Source of the DNA: Oscillospiraceae bacterium
Lineage (GTDB): Bacteria > Bacillota > Clostridia > Oscillospirales > Ruminococcaceae
Assembly: GCA_017415165.1 (NCBI GenBank)
Contig: JAFQIY010000039.1
Coordinates: 1 to 55,392 of the forward strand
DNA length: 55,392 nucleotides
Direction of reading: 5' to 3'
The position numbers were made by a program, and so were the translations under genes. The notes beneath the pieces were generated by a model, which was not told the origin of the DNA, ran no database searches, and saw only the letters and a program-made list of their open reading frames with translations. Every line of letters starts with the position of its first letter. Within the stretch, counting starts at the first letter, position 1. This document shows positions 8,801 to 16,168 of the stretch, one piece after another.

Positions 8801-9114
8801 ATATTACTGATGACGGTGAAGTCAAGCTGTCATATTTACAGGTTAAACGTATTCTTGATTATTATAAAAAGTTGTGCTGTGGTAAAAATCAAGTGCTTAC
8901 AGAGCTTGTTGCCGAGTTCAACAAGGAAACCGATGACGGTCACGATATGAAAAAATACTCCGACTTGCTTGAAACGGCAATTCAGGAGCTTATCGGCAGA
9001 AAGCAGGAAATCGGTGTTGCAAGTCTTTTCAGCAGAGGCGGAACAACTATGCAGACCGCTTTCTTTGACGGTATTGAGGACTTTGAACTTATAACATTTC
9101 TTGTGTTAAGATAA
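5848..9114 (+). CDS. PLD-like domain plus SNF2-type helicase
   Basis: A protein of 1088 residues. Residues 1-200 look like the phospholipase-D-like domain found on defence helicases. The motif region RLIHIDNGDDS...INGS.DFTTDGL keeps the Gly-Ser of an HKD motif but lacks the usual Lys, so nuclease activity is uncertain. A complete SF2/SNF2 motor follows: ADSVGLGKTFTA (motif I), VVIDESHNFRN (II, DESH), LMLSATPVNN (III), VIVFTAFAD (IV), LIATDCISEGQNLQ (V) and QRFGRIDRIGS (VI). Such enzymes move along double-stranded DNA. The long C-terminal region (about 250 residues) is helical. It is first in a type III restriction operon, so it probably adds a DNA-remodelling or nuclease step, which is inference. 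Confidence 0.88.
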   Translation: MKLPKIIDNKKNGKVVTELRENVIKGSKLSIISAYFTIYAYAELKKELSKIDKLRFLFTEPSFVKSDNEVQREFYIQHNEKNISGNEFEMKLRNEMRQSAIAKECAEWLLKKAEIKSLKRENPAQPRLIHIDNGDDSICINGSVDFTTDGLGITPSNRIDSNTCMYGNEFTSVYLQMFDELWNNSAAVEDVKEKVLEHMQVLYKENTPEFIYFITLYNVFREYLGELTEDNIVKTKTGIKETLIWNKLYKFQRDGVIGAIDKIERYNGCIIADSVGLGKTFTALAIIKYYELRNDRVLVLTPKKLHDNWAVYTRNDKRNIFVSDRFNYDVLNHTDLSRTSGYTGDIPLETVNWGNYDLVVIDESHNFRNNPPVKGRVTRYERLMNEIIKSGVKTKVLMLSATPVNNRMNDIKNQIAFITEGKDTALSGVGIASIEQVLKKAQTVFNRWSELSDAKRTTESFVEMMNVDYFKLLDTLTIARSRKHIEKYYDSSEIGKFPERRKPDNVYADIDTLGEFPPIEKVNKQIKKLTLGLYSPLSYVLPEKRAEYERKYDMSVGSGQSVFKQADREASLIGLIRVGLLKRMESSIYSFALTIEKILGRIKDTISIIDNNQYDIGDNMSIEDIDLDENDLDNMLFGNKVKVLLQDMDLVKWRQHLSDDAEKLQLILDDARKITVERDAKLLELKRIINHKIDNPINTGNKKVIVFTAFADTANYLYDCLSEELKNRGIYSAIVTGAGNNRSTLPVGREYKNSIRLTDLNTALTLFSPKSKECAKIYPEMQGEIDVLIATDCISEGQNLQDCDYLINYDIHWNPVRIIQRFGRIDRIGSSNAEIQLVNFWAMKELDDYINLAQRVKGRMVLLNVSATGEEDYIEENESKEMKDLEYRKKQLQQLQTEVVDLEEISGGISITDVTFNDFKTDLMEYMKNHRKQLSNAPTGLYAVTDIDESLRDAVKPGVIFTLRQIQGKEQTKEQNPLYPFYLVYITDDGEVKLSYLQVKRILDYYKKLCCGKNQVLTELVAEFNKETDDGHDMKKYSDLLETAIQELIGRKQEIGVASLFSRGGTTMQTAFFDGIEDFELITFLVLR

Positions 9115-9123
9115 GGAGCGGTT

Positions 9124-9834
9124 ATGGATATTTACGATAAACTGAATATTCCCGATGAATGTAAAATCAGCCGTACTGTATTCAAGAAGATGTTCTATGA
9201 AAACGCTGCTCTTTCCAAAGGCGACAAGGATTTGTTTGTTGATTCCATAGACAAGATAACGTGGATTTATTGTCTTAATCAGGAGAATATGAACATTTCA
9301 GCATATACTACTGAGGAACGTGAGTACCTTGAAATCGAGGTTATGGAAGTAGTCCTTAGCGAGAATAAGGGAATAAAGCGTATTGCGGAAATTATTATGC
9401 GTGCTATTCCATATCCTATGATGCTGATATTCAGCTTTGAGGGCAAATATCAGCTGTGGACGGCTCATCAGCGTTTTAACCTTGCGGATAACAATAAAAT
9501 CACCCTTGAAGAGCCTATCTGCACCGAATGGCAGGACGCAGACAGCAACTTATGGGACAGGCTTAATATCAGTAATTTCCGATATACCAACTTTTTTGAT
9601 ATGTATTCGGATATTGTCGATGCAGTTGCTGTTTTCAATGCGGAAAAGCTTACTGATGAGGAAATCAGTGGTGAGGAAGCCCGTGAGCTGTTACGCAAAA
9701 ATGCTGAGATTGATAATCAGATTGCCGCTTTGCGTGCGGAGCTTAAAAAGGCTACCGAGTTTAATAAGAAAATGGAAATCAATATGAAGATTAAGAAACT
9801 GGAAAAGGAAAGATTTTATGGAAAGTTTAGTTGA
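9124..9834 (+). CDS. DUF4391-family protein
   Basis: A protein of 236 residues whose layout matches DUF4391: an N-terminal start such as LNIPDECKISRTVFKKMFYE, a central strand-rich part with EREYLEIEVMEVVL and YPMMLIFSFEGKYQLWTAHQR, and a C-terminal coiled coil (RELLRKNAEIDNQIAALRAE). DUF4391 proteins have no known activity, but from memory they lie between a PLD/SNF2 helicase and a type III methyltransferase in many Firmicutes. Here it sits exactly there, 9 bases after the helicase. It overlaps the next gene by 17 bases. A role in assembling or regulating the restriction complex is plausible only by context. Confidence 0.75.
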   Translation: MDIYDKLNIPDECKISRTVFKKMFYENAALSKGDKDLFVDSIDKITWIYCLNQENMNISAYTTEEREYLEIEVMEVVLSENKGIKRIAEIIMRAIPYPMMLIFSFEGKYQLWTAHQRFNLADNNKITLEEPICTEWQDADSNLWDRLNISNFRYTNFFDMYSDIVDAVAVFNAEKLTDEEISGEEARELLRKNAEIDNQIAALRAELKKATEFNKKMEINMKIKKLEKERFYGKFS

Positions 9835-10399
9835 TGTTCTTGTGGAGTTTGTAAAAAAATTCCGTTTTATTGAGTTTGTTCTGAGTGTAACAATAGTACT
9901 TGCTATGATGATTATTCCAACAATAAACTTTTTGAGTTTTATTATGCCGTTAGATGATAGAACTGATTGGATAATTTTTGTATTTTGTGTTTGTTTAACA
10001 TATCTCTTAATATTACTTGTTAAAAAGATTACTATTTATCTAAAAGAAAGAAAAAGACAATCTAATGAAAAGAAAAAGAAGCAAGCAATTCTTTTACAAA
10101 ATGAAGAAGTCAAAAATAAACATCAGATTGATTTGTATGAAATGTTGGATGAAACTAAGAAAATATACATAGATAATGCATTTATAAAAAAAGGTAATGT
10201 TCCTCAACGGTTACGTATCGACAATGATTCGATAATTTATTTAATAAAAACAAATATAGCATTATATTATTCGGATACATTAGAGAACGTTGAAGATAAA
10301 AAAAACGGTAAATATTATAATAGCTATATGTGTTATTTGAGCCCTGTTATATATGACTATATAAAAAATAAGGAGGACACCCAAAATGCCAACACTTAA
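9818..10399 (+). CDS. SieB-like two-TM membrane protein
   Basis: A protein of 193 residues. Two hydrophobic helices (about residues 19-42 and 50-68, the latter WIIFVFCVCLTYLLILLV) are followed by a Lys/Arg-rich stretch and a soluble C-terminal domain that begins IDLYEMLDETKKIYIDNAF. This order of two TM helices, basic linker and a small domain with a D-E-K motif resembles superinfection-exclusion protein B (SieB) family members, but the match is by pattern only. The gene is clearly more AT-rich than its neighbours and overlaps both (17 and 14 bases). It looks inserted into the restriction operon and could give membrane-based phage exclusion or sensing. Confidence 0.5.
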   Translation: MESLVDVLVEFVKKFRFIEFVLSVTIVLAMMIIPTINFLSFIMPLDDRTDWIIFVFCVCLTYLLILLVKKITIYLKERKRQSNEKKKKQAILLQNEEVKNKHQIDLYEMLDETKKIYIDNAFIKKGNVPQRLRIDNDSIIYLIKTNIALYYSDTLENVEDKKNGKYYNSYMCYLSPVIYDYIKNKEDTQNANT

Positions 10400-12305
10400 C
10401 GGAAATTCCCTTGATTTACTGGAAGAAAACATAAAAAATCTCCGTCAGCTGTTCCCTGAAGTGGAATGTGACGGAAAGATTGACTTTGATATGCTCCGTC
10501 AGATACTTGGCGAGTATGTTGACGATGACAAGGAGCGTTACAACTTCAAATGGAACGGTAAAGGCAAAGCCTTACGCTTTTCGCAGACACCCTCAACAGG
10601 TACTCTCCGTCCTTGCAAGGAAGAAAGCAAGGACTGGGACGATACACAGAATCTCTATATTGAGGGCGATAACCTTGAAGTGCTGAAAATATTGCAGAAA
10701 AGCTATCACGGCAAAATCAAGATGATTTACATAGATCCGCCCTACAACACAGGCAATGATTTCGTCTATCCCGATAATTATCACGACAGCCTTGAAAACT
10801 ACAAGGCTATTACGGGGCAGACTGACGAAGAGGGCAACAGAATAAGCACAAACACAGAAGCAAGCGGACGTTTTCACACCGACTGGCTTAATATGATGTA
10901 CCCTCGTTTAAGGCTTGCAAGAAATCTGCTTACTGATGACGGTGTTATTTTTATTTCGATTGATGATAATGAAGTTGATAATCTCAGACGTTTATGCAAT
11001 GAAATATTTGGTGAAGATAATTTTATTGCAACATTCCCATGGAGAAAAAGAACTGCTAAATCGGATGTTCCGTTTGGCGTTTCACAAGATTATGAGTGGA
11101 TTTTATGCTATTCAAAATCGAATAATTATATTGCAAGAGTAGATGGAACTGAAAGAAAATATTATGAAACAGATGATTTTCCTAATCGTCCTTGGAGAGT
11201 CCATGATTTAACTAAGCAGACAACAGCAAGTGAAAGACCAAATAGTTATTTTACAATTGTTAATCCCCAAAACGGAAATGAATATCCAGCTAACCCAAAT
11301 AGAACATGGGCTATTACAGAAGAAACTTTTCAAAAGTATTATGCTGAAAACAGAATTGTATTTCCTGGAGATTATGATTTTTTAAATATATCCAAACCCG
11401 TATTACGTTATTGGAAAGAAGATGATATGAAAAAAGCAGGTGATATGTTTGGAATGATGCCTGCAAGTACAAAATTGCCAGAAGACATAGGTATGTCACT
11501 TGATGGCACAAAAGAAATTACAGATTTATTTGATGGCAAAGTATTTAGCTTTCCAAAAACTATAAATTTGATTAGACATTTTATTGATATGTCTACAAAA
11601 ATAGATAAAAATGCAATTATCCTCGATTTTTTCAGCGGTTCAGCAACAACAGCCCATGCTGTTATGCAGTTAAATGCAGAGGACGGCGGAAACAGACGCT
11701 TTATCTGCGTTCAGCTTCCTGAGCCAACAACAGAAGATACAGAAGCTTTCAAGGCAGGCTATAAGAATATCTGCGAAATAGGCAAGGAAAGAATAAGACG
11801 TGCAGGCGAAAAGATAAAGACTGAAATCGAAAGCGGAAACGGTCAGCTTAAATTTGATGAAGAGCCGAAGAAAGTTCCCGATATCGGCTTTAAGGTGTTC
11901 AAGCTTGATAGCTCCAATCTTAAAAAGTGGAATCCCGATTTTGATAATCTTGAACTTACTCTCGATGATATGATAAACAACTATGTTCCCGACAGAACAG
12001 AAGAGGACGTGGTCTATGAGTTTATGCTCAAAATGGGACTTGACCTTTCCTATCCTGTTGATGTTACCGAGATTGACGGCAAAAAGGTGCATTCTATTGG
12101 CTTTGGTGCATTGATGATGTGCCTTGACGATAATGTTACTGTTTCCGTTGCAGAGGGTATGGTTAAGATGTATAAGGAGCTTGCTCCCGAAACATGGAAG
12201 GTTATCTTCAAGGACGAGGGCTTTGCCGACGACTGCACAAAGACAAATATCAAGCTGACGCTTATTCAGGCAGGTCTTGAAGAAGATGCGTTTACTACGG
12301 TGTGA
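10386..12305 (+). CDS. mod: Type III DNA methyltransferase, modification subunit
   Basis: A protein of 639 residues of the beta-class N6-adenine methyltransferases. Motif IV is IDPPYNTGNDF (near residue 116), motif I is LDFFSGSATTAHAV (near residue 413), and the N-terminus resembles that of EcoP-type Mod proteins. Type III Mod reads an asymmetric site, methylates one strand, and also directs the Res subunit. The target-recognition part lies between the two motifs. That part, about 10,930-11,630, is much more AT-rich (near 25 percent GC in a 60-base line) than the flanks (near 50 percent), which suggests a swapped specificity domain. It starts after AAGGAGG and is paired with Res downstream. 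Confidence 0.93.
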   Translation: MPTLNGNSLDLLEENIKNLRQLFPEVECDGKIDFDMLRQILGEYVDDDKERYNFKWNGKGKALRFSQTPSTGTLRPCKEESKDWDDTQNLYIEGDNLEVLKILQKSYHGKIKMIYIDPPYNTGNDFVYPDNYHDSLENYKAITGQTDEEGNRISTNTEASGRFHTDWLNMMYPRLRLARNLLTDDGVIFISIDDNEVDNLRRLCNEIFGEDNFIATFPWRKRTAKSDVPFGVSQDYEWILCYSKSNNYIARVDGTERKYYETDDFPNRPWRVHDLTKQTTASERPNSYFTIVNPQNGNEYPANPNRTWAITEETFQKYYAENRIVFPGDYDFLNISKPVLRYWKEDDMKKAGDMFGMMPASTKLPEDIGMSLDGTKEITDLFDGKVFSFPKTINLIRHFIDMSTKIDKNAIILDFFSGSATTAHAVMQLNAEDGGNRRFICVQLPEPTTEDTEAFKAGYKNICEIGKERIRRAGEKIKTEIESGNGQLKFDEEPKKVPDIGFKVFKLDSSNLKKWNPDFDNLELTLDDMINNYVPDRTEEDVVYEFMLKMGLDLSYPVDVTEIDGKKVHSIGFGALMMCLDDNVTVSVAEGMVKMYKELAPETWKVIFKDEGFADDCTKTNIKLTLIQAGLEEDAFTTV

Positions 12306-12315
12306 GGTGGGAGAG

Positions 12316-12915
12316 ATGAAAAGTTTGAACAGAAAACAAAACATTCCGTCAGCAACTGTTTGTATTGACTATTTGCAAAATGCATTTACTTTGTCAGAAA
12401 TAAAAGATATGACTGAAATGTTATCTACAGAAAACTTAATATTAAAAACAAAATCGCACAGTCCAAAACATATTTTAGGTATAGATGAGTTATTTGCACA
12501 AATTTCTATTTATTTACCGCCTGATATAGTTACTTTAATATGTCAAACTGTTATTACAAGAGGAGTTTATGACTGTTTAAAAGCATTAATAATAAAAGTT
12601 TATAAATATATTAGAAACAAGCCATTTACTGAAATAAAAAATGGTGAAATAATAGAGAATTCTATTCTTAACGTGCATCTCGTAGTTGGGAATAATAAAA
12701 TAATTCTGCCAATGGCTTTGGAACAAGAGAAATTTGAATATGCGTTAGATACATTTAAAGAAGTTGTTAATGATAAAACTGTAACAACAAAACATGTTTC
12801 GAAGTATAATGAACAAACACAATCTTTTGAATGTTACGAAGAATCAGAATTTGTAATGAGAATTGCGCGAGAAGGATTAAAAAAACAGGAGGAAACCGAT
12901 GAAACTTCAATTTGA
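12316..12915 (+). CDS. Unknown 199-residue protein between mod and res
   Basis: I do not recognise this protein. ATG 12316 follows GGTGGGAG, 10 bases after the mod stop, and the 3' end overlaps res by 17 bases. A hydrophobic amphipathic part (about residues 55-95, including LPPDIVTLICQTVITRG) is followed by a strand pair (ILNVHLVVGNNKIILPM), a helix, and a Lys/Glu-rich tail. This order loosely recalls small effector-associated modules seen in some conflict systems, but that is weak. The gene is very AT-rich (about 27 percent GC in one 60-base line against about 45 in res), indicating separate origin. Confidence 0.6.
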   Translation: MKSLNRKQNIPSATVCIDYLQNAFTLSEIKDMTEMLSTENLILKTKSHSPKHILGIDELFAQISIYLPPDIVTLICQTVITRGVYDCLKALIIKVYKYIRNKPFTEIKNGEIIENSILNVHLVVGNNKIILPMALEQEKFEYALDTFKEVVNDKTVTTKHVSKYNEQTQSFECYEESEFVMRIAREGLKKQEETDETSI

Positions 12916-15865
12916 CGCCAACCTTGAATATCAGGAGCAGGCTGTTTCCTCCGTTGTTGACCTTTTCAGAGGGCAGACACCCAAGCAGTCAAACTTCACC
13001 GTTTCTATGTACGATTCAATGGGACAGGGTACATTCTTTTCCTCAACAGGTATCGGAAACAAGCTGGAGCTTGACGAGGAAGATATTCTCGATAATCTGA
13101 AAGAAGTACAGCTTAGAAACGGTCTGAAGCAGTCAACCGCTCTTGAACACGGCAAGTATGATTTTGATATTGAAATGGAAACAGGTACAGGTAAAACCTA
13201 TGTGTATCTGCGTACAATTTTTGAGCTTAATGCAAACTATGGCTTTACAAAGTTTATTATAGTTGTACCGAGTATTGCAATTAAAGAGGGCGTAAGCAAA
13301 TCCCTTGATATTACCAAAGAGCATTTCGATATGTTGTTTGATAATACTCCTTACGATTATTTTGTATATGACAGTGGAAAGCTTAGTCAGGTTCGAGATT
13401 TTGCAACTGCCGATAATATTCAGATAATGGTTATAAATATCGATGCATTCCGTAAAAGCTTTACCGACCCTGAAAAGGAAAACAAGGCTAATCTTATTCA
13501 CCGTTCCAATGATAAGATGAACGGTATGCGTCCTATTGACCTTATTGCTGAAACAAATCCTTTCGTTATCATAGACGAGCCACAATCGGTTGATACAACA
13601 CCTAAATCAAAAGAGGCTATTGCTTCTCTTAATCCGTTATGTACGCTCAGATATTCCGCTACACACGTTGACAAGCACAACTGCGTTTACAAGCTTGATG
13701 CTATCGACGCTTTTGAAATGAATCTTGTAAAGCAGATTGAGGTTGCAAGCTTTGCAACAGCGGATTATCATAACCGAGCATATATGTTGCTGAAATCCGT
13801 TGATAATAAAAAATCGCCTATTACGGCGAAAATTGAGATTGATGCACTTGTAAAAGGCGAGGTCAAGCGTAAGGTTGTTACAGTAAAGCAAGGCAGCGAC
13901 CTTTCTGAAAAGCTTTCGGGAAACCGTGCTATCTATGAGGGGTATATCGTAGATGAAATATACTGCGAAAAAGGTGAAGAATATGTAAGCTTTACTATGA
14001 AGCCTGAAATACTGCGTATAGGACGAGCTGTAGGCGATATTGACGATACAGCAGTAAAGGAGCAGCAGATACGCAAAACTATTGAGGAACATTTGAACAA
14101 GGAGCTTATTCTCAGCAGTAAGGGTGTTAAGGTCCTCAGCCTGTTCTTTATCGACAGGGTTGCGAATTATCGTTATTACGACGATGACGGTGTAGCTCAT
14201 AAGGGCAGATATGCAGAACTTTTTGAAAAGCACTATAAAGAGCTTATTCAGCGTCCAAAATACAAAAAGCTGATTGATGCAGGAATAATCAGCGATGATG
14301 AAACTGTTGTACACAACGGTTATTTCTCGGTTGACAAGAAAGGTGTTTTCAAAGACACAAATGGCAATACCACTTCCGATGATGACGCATATAATCTAAT
14401 CATGAAGGATAAGGAAAAGCTGTTATCCTTTGATACAAAGCTCCGTTTCATTTTCTCACATTCTGCTCTTCGTGAAGGCTGGGACAATCCTAACGTGTTC
14501 CAGATTTGTACCCTCAATGAAACTAACAGCGACATAAAGAAACGTCAGGAAATAGGACGAGGACTGCGTTTATGCGTTAATCAGACAGGAGAACGCCTAT
14601 ATGGCTCGTCGATAAACACTCTTACTGTTATGGCAAATGAAAGCTATGAAGATTTTGCGAAGAAATTACAGAAGGAATACGAAACAGATGAAGGTATCCG
14701 TTTCGGCTTTATTGAGAAGCATACATTTGCAAATATTACTGTTACAGATGAAAACGGTGAAGTAAGCTATCTCGGTGCAGAAAAGTCTGCGGATATCTAT
14801 AAGGTATTTGAAGAAAAGGGATATATCGATAATAAAGGCAAGGTTCAGGATAAACTGAAAAAGGCTCTTAAAGATAATACTCTCGAAGTTCCCGATGAAG
14901 TTAAAAATAGTTTGCCTGCAATTACTGCTGTATGTAAGAAAATCAGTGGCAATCTTAATATCAAGCCTGCTTCCGAAAAGAAGTCGATAAGTCTTAACAA
15001 GCAGATTTATCTGAATCCTGATTTCAAAGAGCTTTGGGATAGGATAAAGTATAAAACATCATATTCTGTATCCTTTAAAAGTGAGGAGCTTATAAGAAAA
15101 TGTAGCGAGGAAATGAAAGCTAATCTCAGTACAAGTTCGGCAAAGCTTATCTACTCCAAAGCGGAACTTAAACACACAGCAGGCGGTCTTGAAACAACCG
15201 AAAAGGTACATACTGCTGTTTTATCAGGAGAAGAAACACAGTTACTCCCTGACATTGTTACATATTTGCAGGCGAATACAAGCCTTACACGCCGTACTCT
15301 TGTTGCTATTTTAAAAGATAGTGGTACGCTTGATATGTTCAAAAAGAATCCTCAGCGTTATATGGAGGATGTCAACAAAATCATTTCTGCAAATATGAAA
15401 GCAATGCTTGTTGACGGTATCAAGTATACTAAGTTGGGCGATGATGAATATTACGCTCAGGAGCTGTTTGATACAGAAGAACTTACAGGATATTTAGAGC
15501 ATAATATGATTGAAGCTCAGAAGTCTGTTTATGAGTATGTAGTATATGACAGTGACAACGAAGCAGAATTTGCTAAGAAATTTGAAGCAAATGAAGATAT
15601 AAAGCTGTATGCAAAGCTTCCTGACTGGTTTAAAATTTCCACTCCGCTTGGCTCGTATAATCCCGACTGGGCTGTTCTTATCGAAAAAGATGGTGATAAA
15701 AAGCTTTATTTTGTTCTCGAGACAAAGGCAAATGTAAGCGAACAGACTCTTCGTCAAACCGAGTATCAGAAAATCAAATGTGGCAGAAAACATTTTGAGG
15801 CTCTTGGGAATGATGCTATTTACGAAGCTACAGATGATTTTAATAAATTTGTAGAAAGCATATAG
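12899..15865 (+). CDS. res: Type III restriction endonuclease, Res subunit
   Basis: A protein of 988 residues. The motor has METGTGKTYVYLRT (motif I, near residue 96), VIIDEPQSVD (motif II, DEPQ), LRYSATHVD (III) and EIGRGLRLCVN (VI), all in SF2 order. The C-terminus has a PD-(D/E)xK nuclease signature: YNPDWAV followed by LYFVLETKAN near residue 930. Together with Mod it forms the complex that cuts between head-to-head unmethylated sites after ATP-driven communication along DNA. Length fits the family (about 970-1000). It is the last gene of the defence operon, and no key motif appears damaged. Confidence 0.93.
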   Translation: MKLQFDANLEYQEQAVSSVVDLFRGQTPKQSNFTVSMYDSMGQGTFFSSTGIGNKLELDEEDILDNLKEVQLRNGLKQSTALEHGKYDFDIEMETGTGKTYVYLRTIFELNANYGFTKFIIVVPSIAIKEGVSKSLDITKEHFDMLFDNTPYDYFVYDSGKLSQVRDFATADNIQIMVINIDAFRKSFTDPEKENKANLIHRSNDKMNGMRPIDLIAETNPFVIIDEPQSVDTTPKSKEAIASLNPLCTLRYSATHVDKHNCVYKLDAIDAFEMNLVKQIEVASFATADYHNRAYMLLKSVDNKKSPITAKIEIDALVKGEVKRKVVTVKQGSDLSEKLSGNRAIYEGYIVDEIYCEKGEEYVSFTMKPEILRIGRAVGDIDDTAVKEQQIRKTIEEHLNKELILSSKGVKVLSLFFIDRVANYRYYDDDGVAHKGRYAELFEKHYKELIQRPKYKKLIDAGIISDDETVVHNGYFSVDKKGVFKDTNGNTTSDDDAYNLIMKDKEKLLSFDTKLRFIFSHSALREGWDNPNVFQICTLNETNSDIKKRQEIGRGLRLCVNQTGERLYGSSINTLTVMANESYEDFAKKLQKEYETDEGIRFGFIEKHTFANITVTDENGEVSYLGAEKSADIYKVFEEKGYIDNKGKVQDKLKKALKDNTLEVPDEVKNSLPAITAVCKKISGNLNIKPASEKKSISLNKQIYLNPDFKELWDRIKYKTSYSVSFKSEELIRKCSEEMKANLSTSSAKLIYSKAELKHTAGGLETTEKVHTAVLSGEETQLLPDIVTYLQANTSLTRRTLVAILKDSGTLDMFKKNPQRYMEDVNKIISANMKAMLVDGIKYTKLGDDEYYAQELFDTEELTGYLEHNMIEAQKSVYEYVVYDSDNEAEFAKKFEANEDIKLYAKLPDWFKISTPLGSYNPDWAVLIEKDGDKKLYFVLETKANVSEQTLRQTEYQKIKCGRKHFEALGNDAIYEATDDFNKFVESI

Positions 15866-15882
15866 CATGAAATAAGCCTTGA

Positions 15883-16005
15883 TTAATAAATATTGAGTAT
15901 CATAAGTTTAATTGTGATTTCGGTAAAAAAGTTATTAATTATTTGCAGGGAAAAGAACAACCCCAAGCTCAAGCCAAACAGCCTGACCTTGGGGAAACGT
16001 TATAG
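15883..16005 (+). pseudogene. Possible 3' coding remnant (40 codons, no start)
   Basis: Between the TGA at 15880-15882 and the TAG at 16003-16005 one frame is open and reads protein-like, including FGKKVINYLQGKEQPQAQAK and ending DLGETL. There is no start codon with a ribosome site. It may be the tail of a lost gene left between res and the integrase. The short length means chance cannot be excluded. Confidence 0.3.
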
Positions 16006-16074
16006 GTAAACAATAAACCCGAAATTACACCCAACATAAATAGGTTCTTTTGTTATTGAGTTGGGTTCACCAAG

Positions 16075-16108
16075 AAAATCCTCGAAACTATGTGGTTTCG
16101 AGGATTTT
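16075..16108. terminator. Bidirectional terminator between res and integrase
   Basis: AAAATCCTCGAAAC (16075-16088) and GTTTCGAGGATTTT (16095-16108) form a perfect 14-bp stem with A/T runs on both sides. It serves the convergent defence operon and integrase gene. Confidence 0.9.
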
Positions 16109-16120
16109 TCTTTTTATAAG

Positions 16121-16157
16121 GTACACACAAAAGTACACACTTTTTATTTTAGTACAC
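16121..16157. repeat. Three GTACAC direct repeats next to the integrase gene
   Basis: GTACACAC occurs at 16121-16128 and 16133-16140, with a third GTACAC at 16152-16157, all within the 60 bases after the integrase stop. Short direct repeats beside an integrase gene can be arm-type Int or excisionase sites. The role is inferred. Confidence 0.45.
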
Positions 16158-16168
16158 GGATTTTCATT

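Noticed and set aside
11670-12344. 224-codon antisense frame across mod
   Set aside because: Mod is clearly supported by motifs; the antisense frame lacks domains and start signals.
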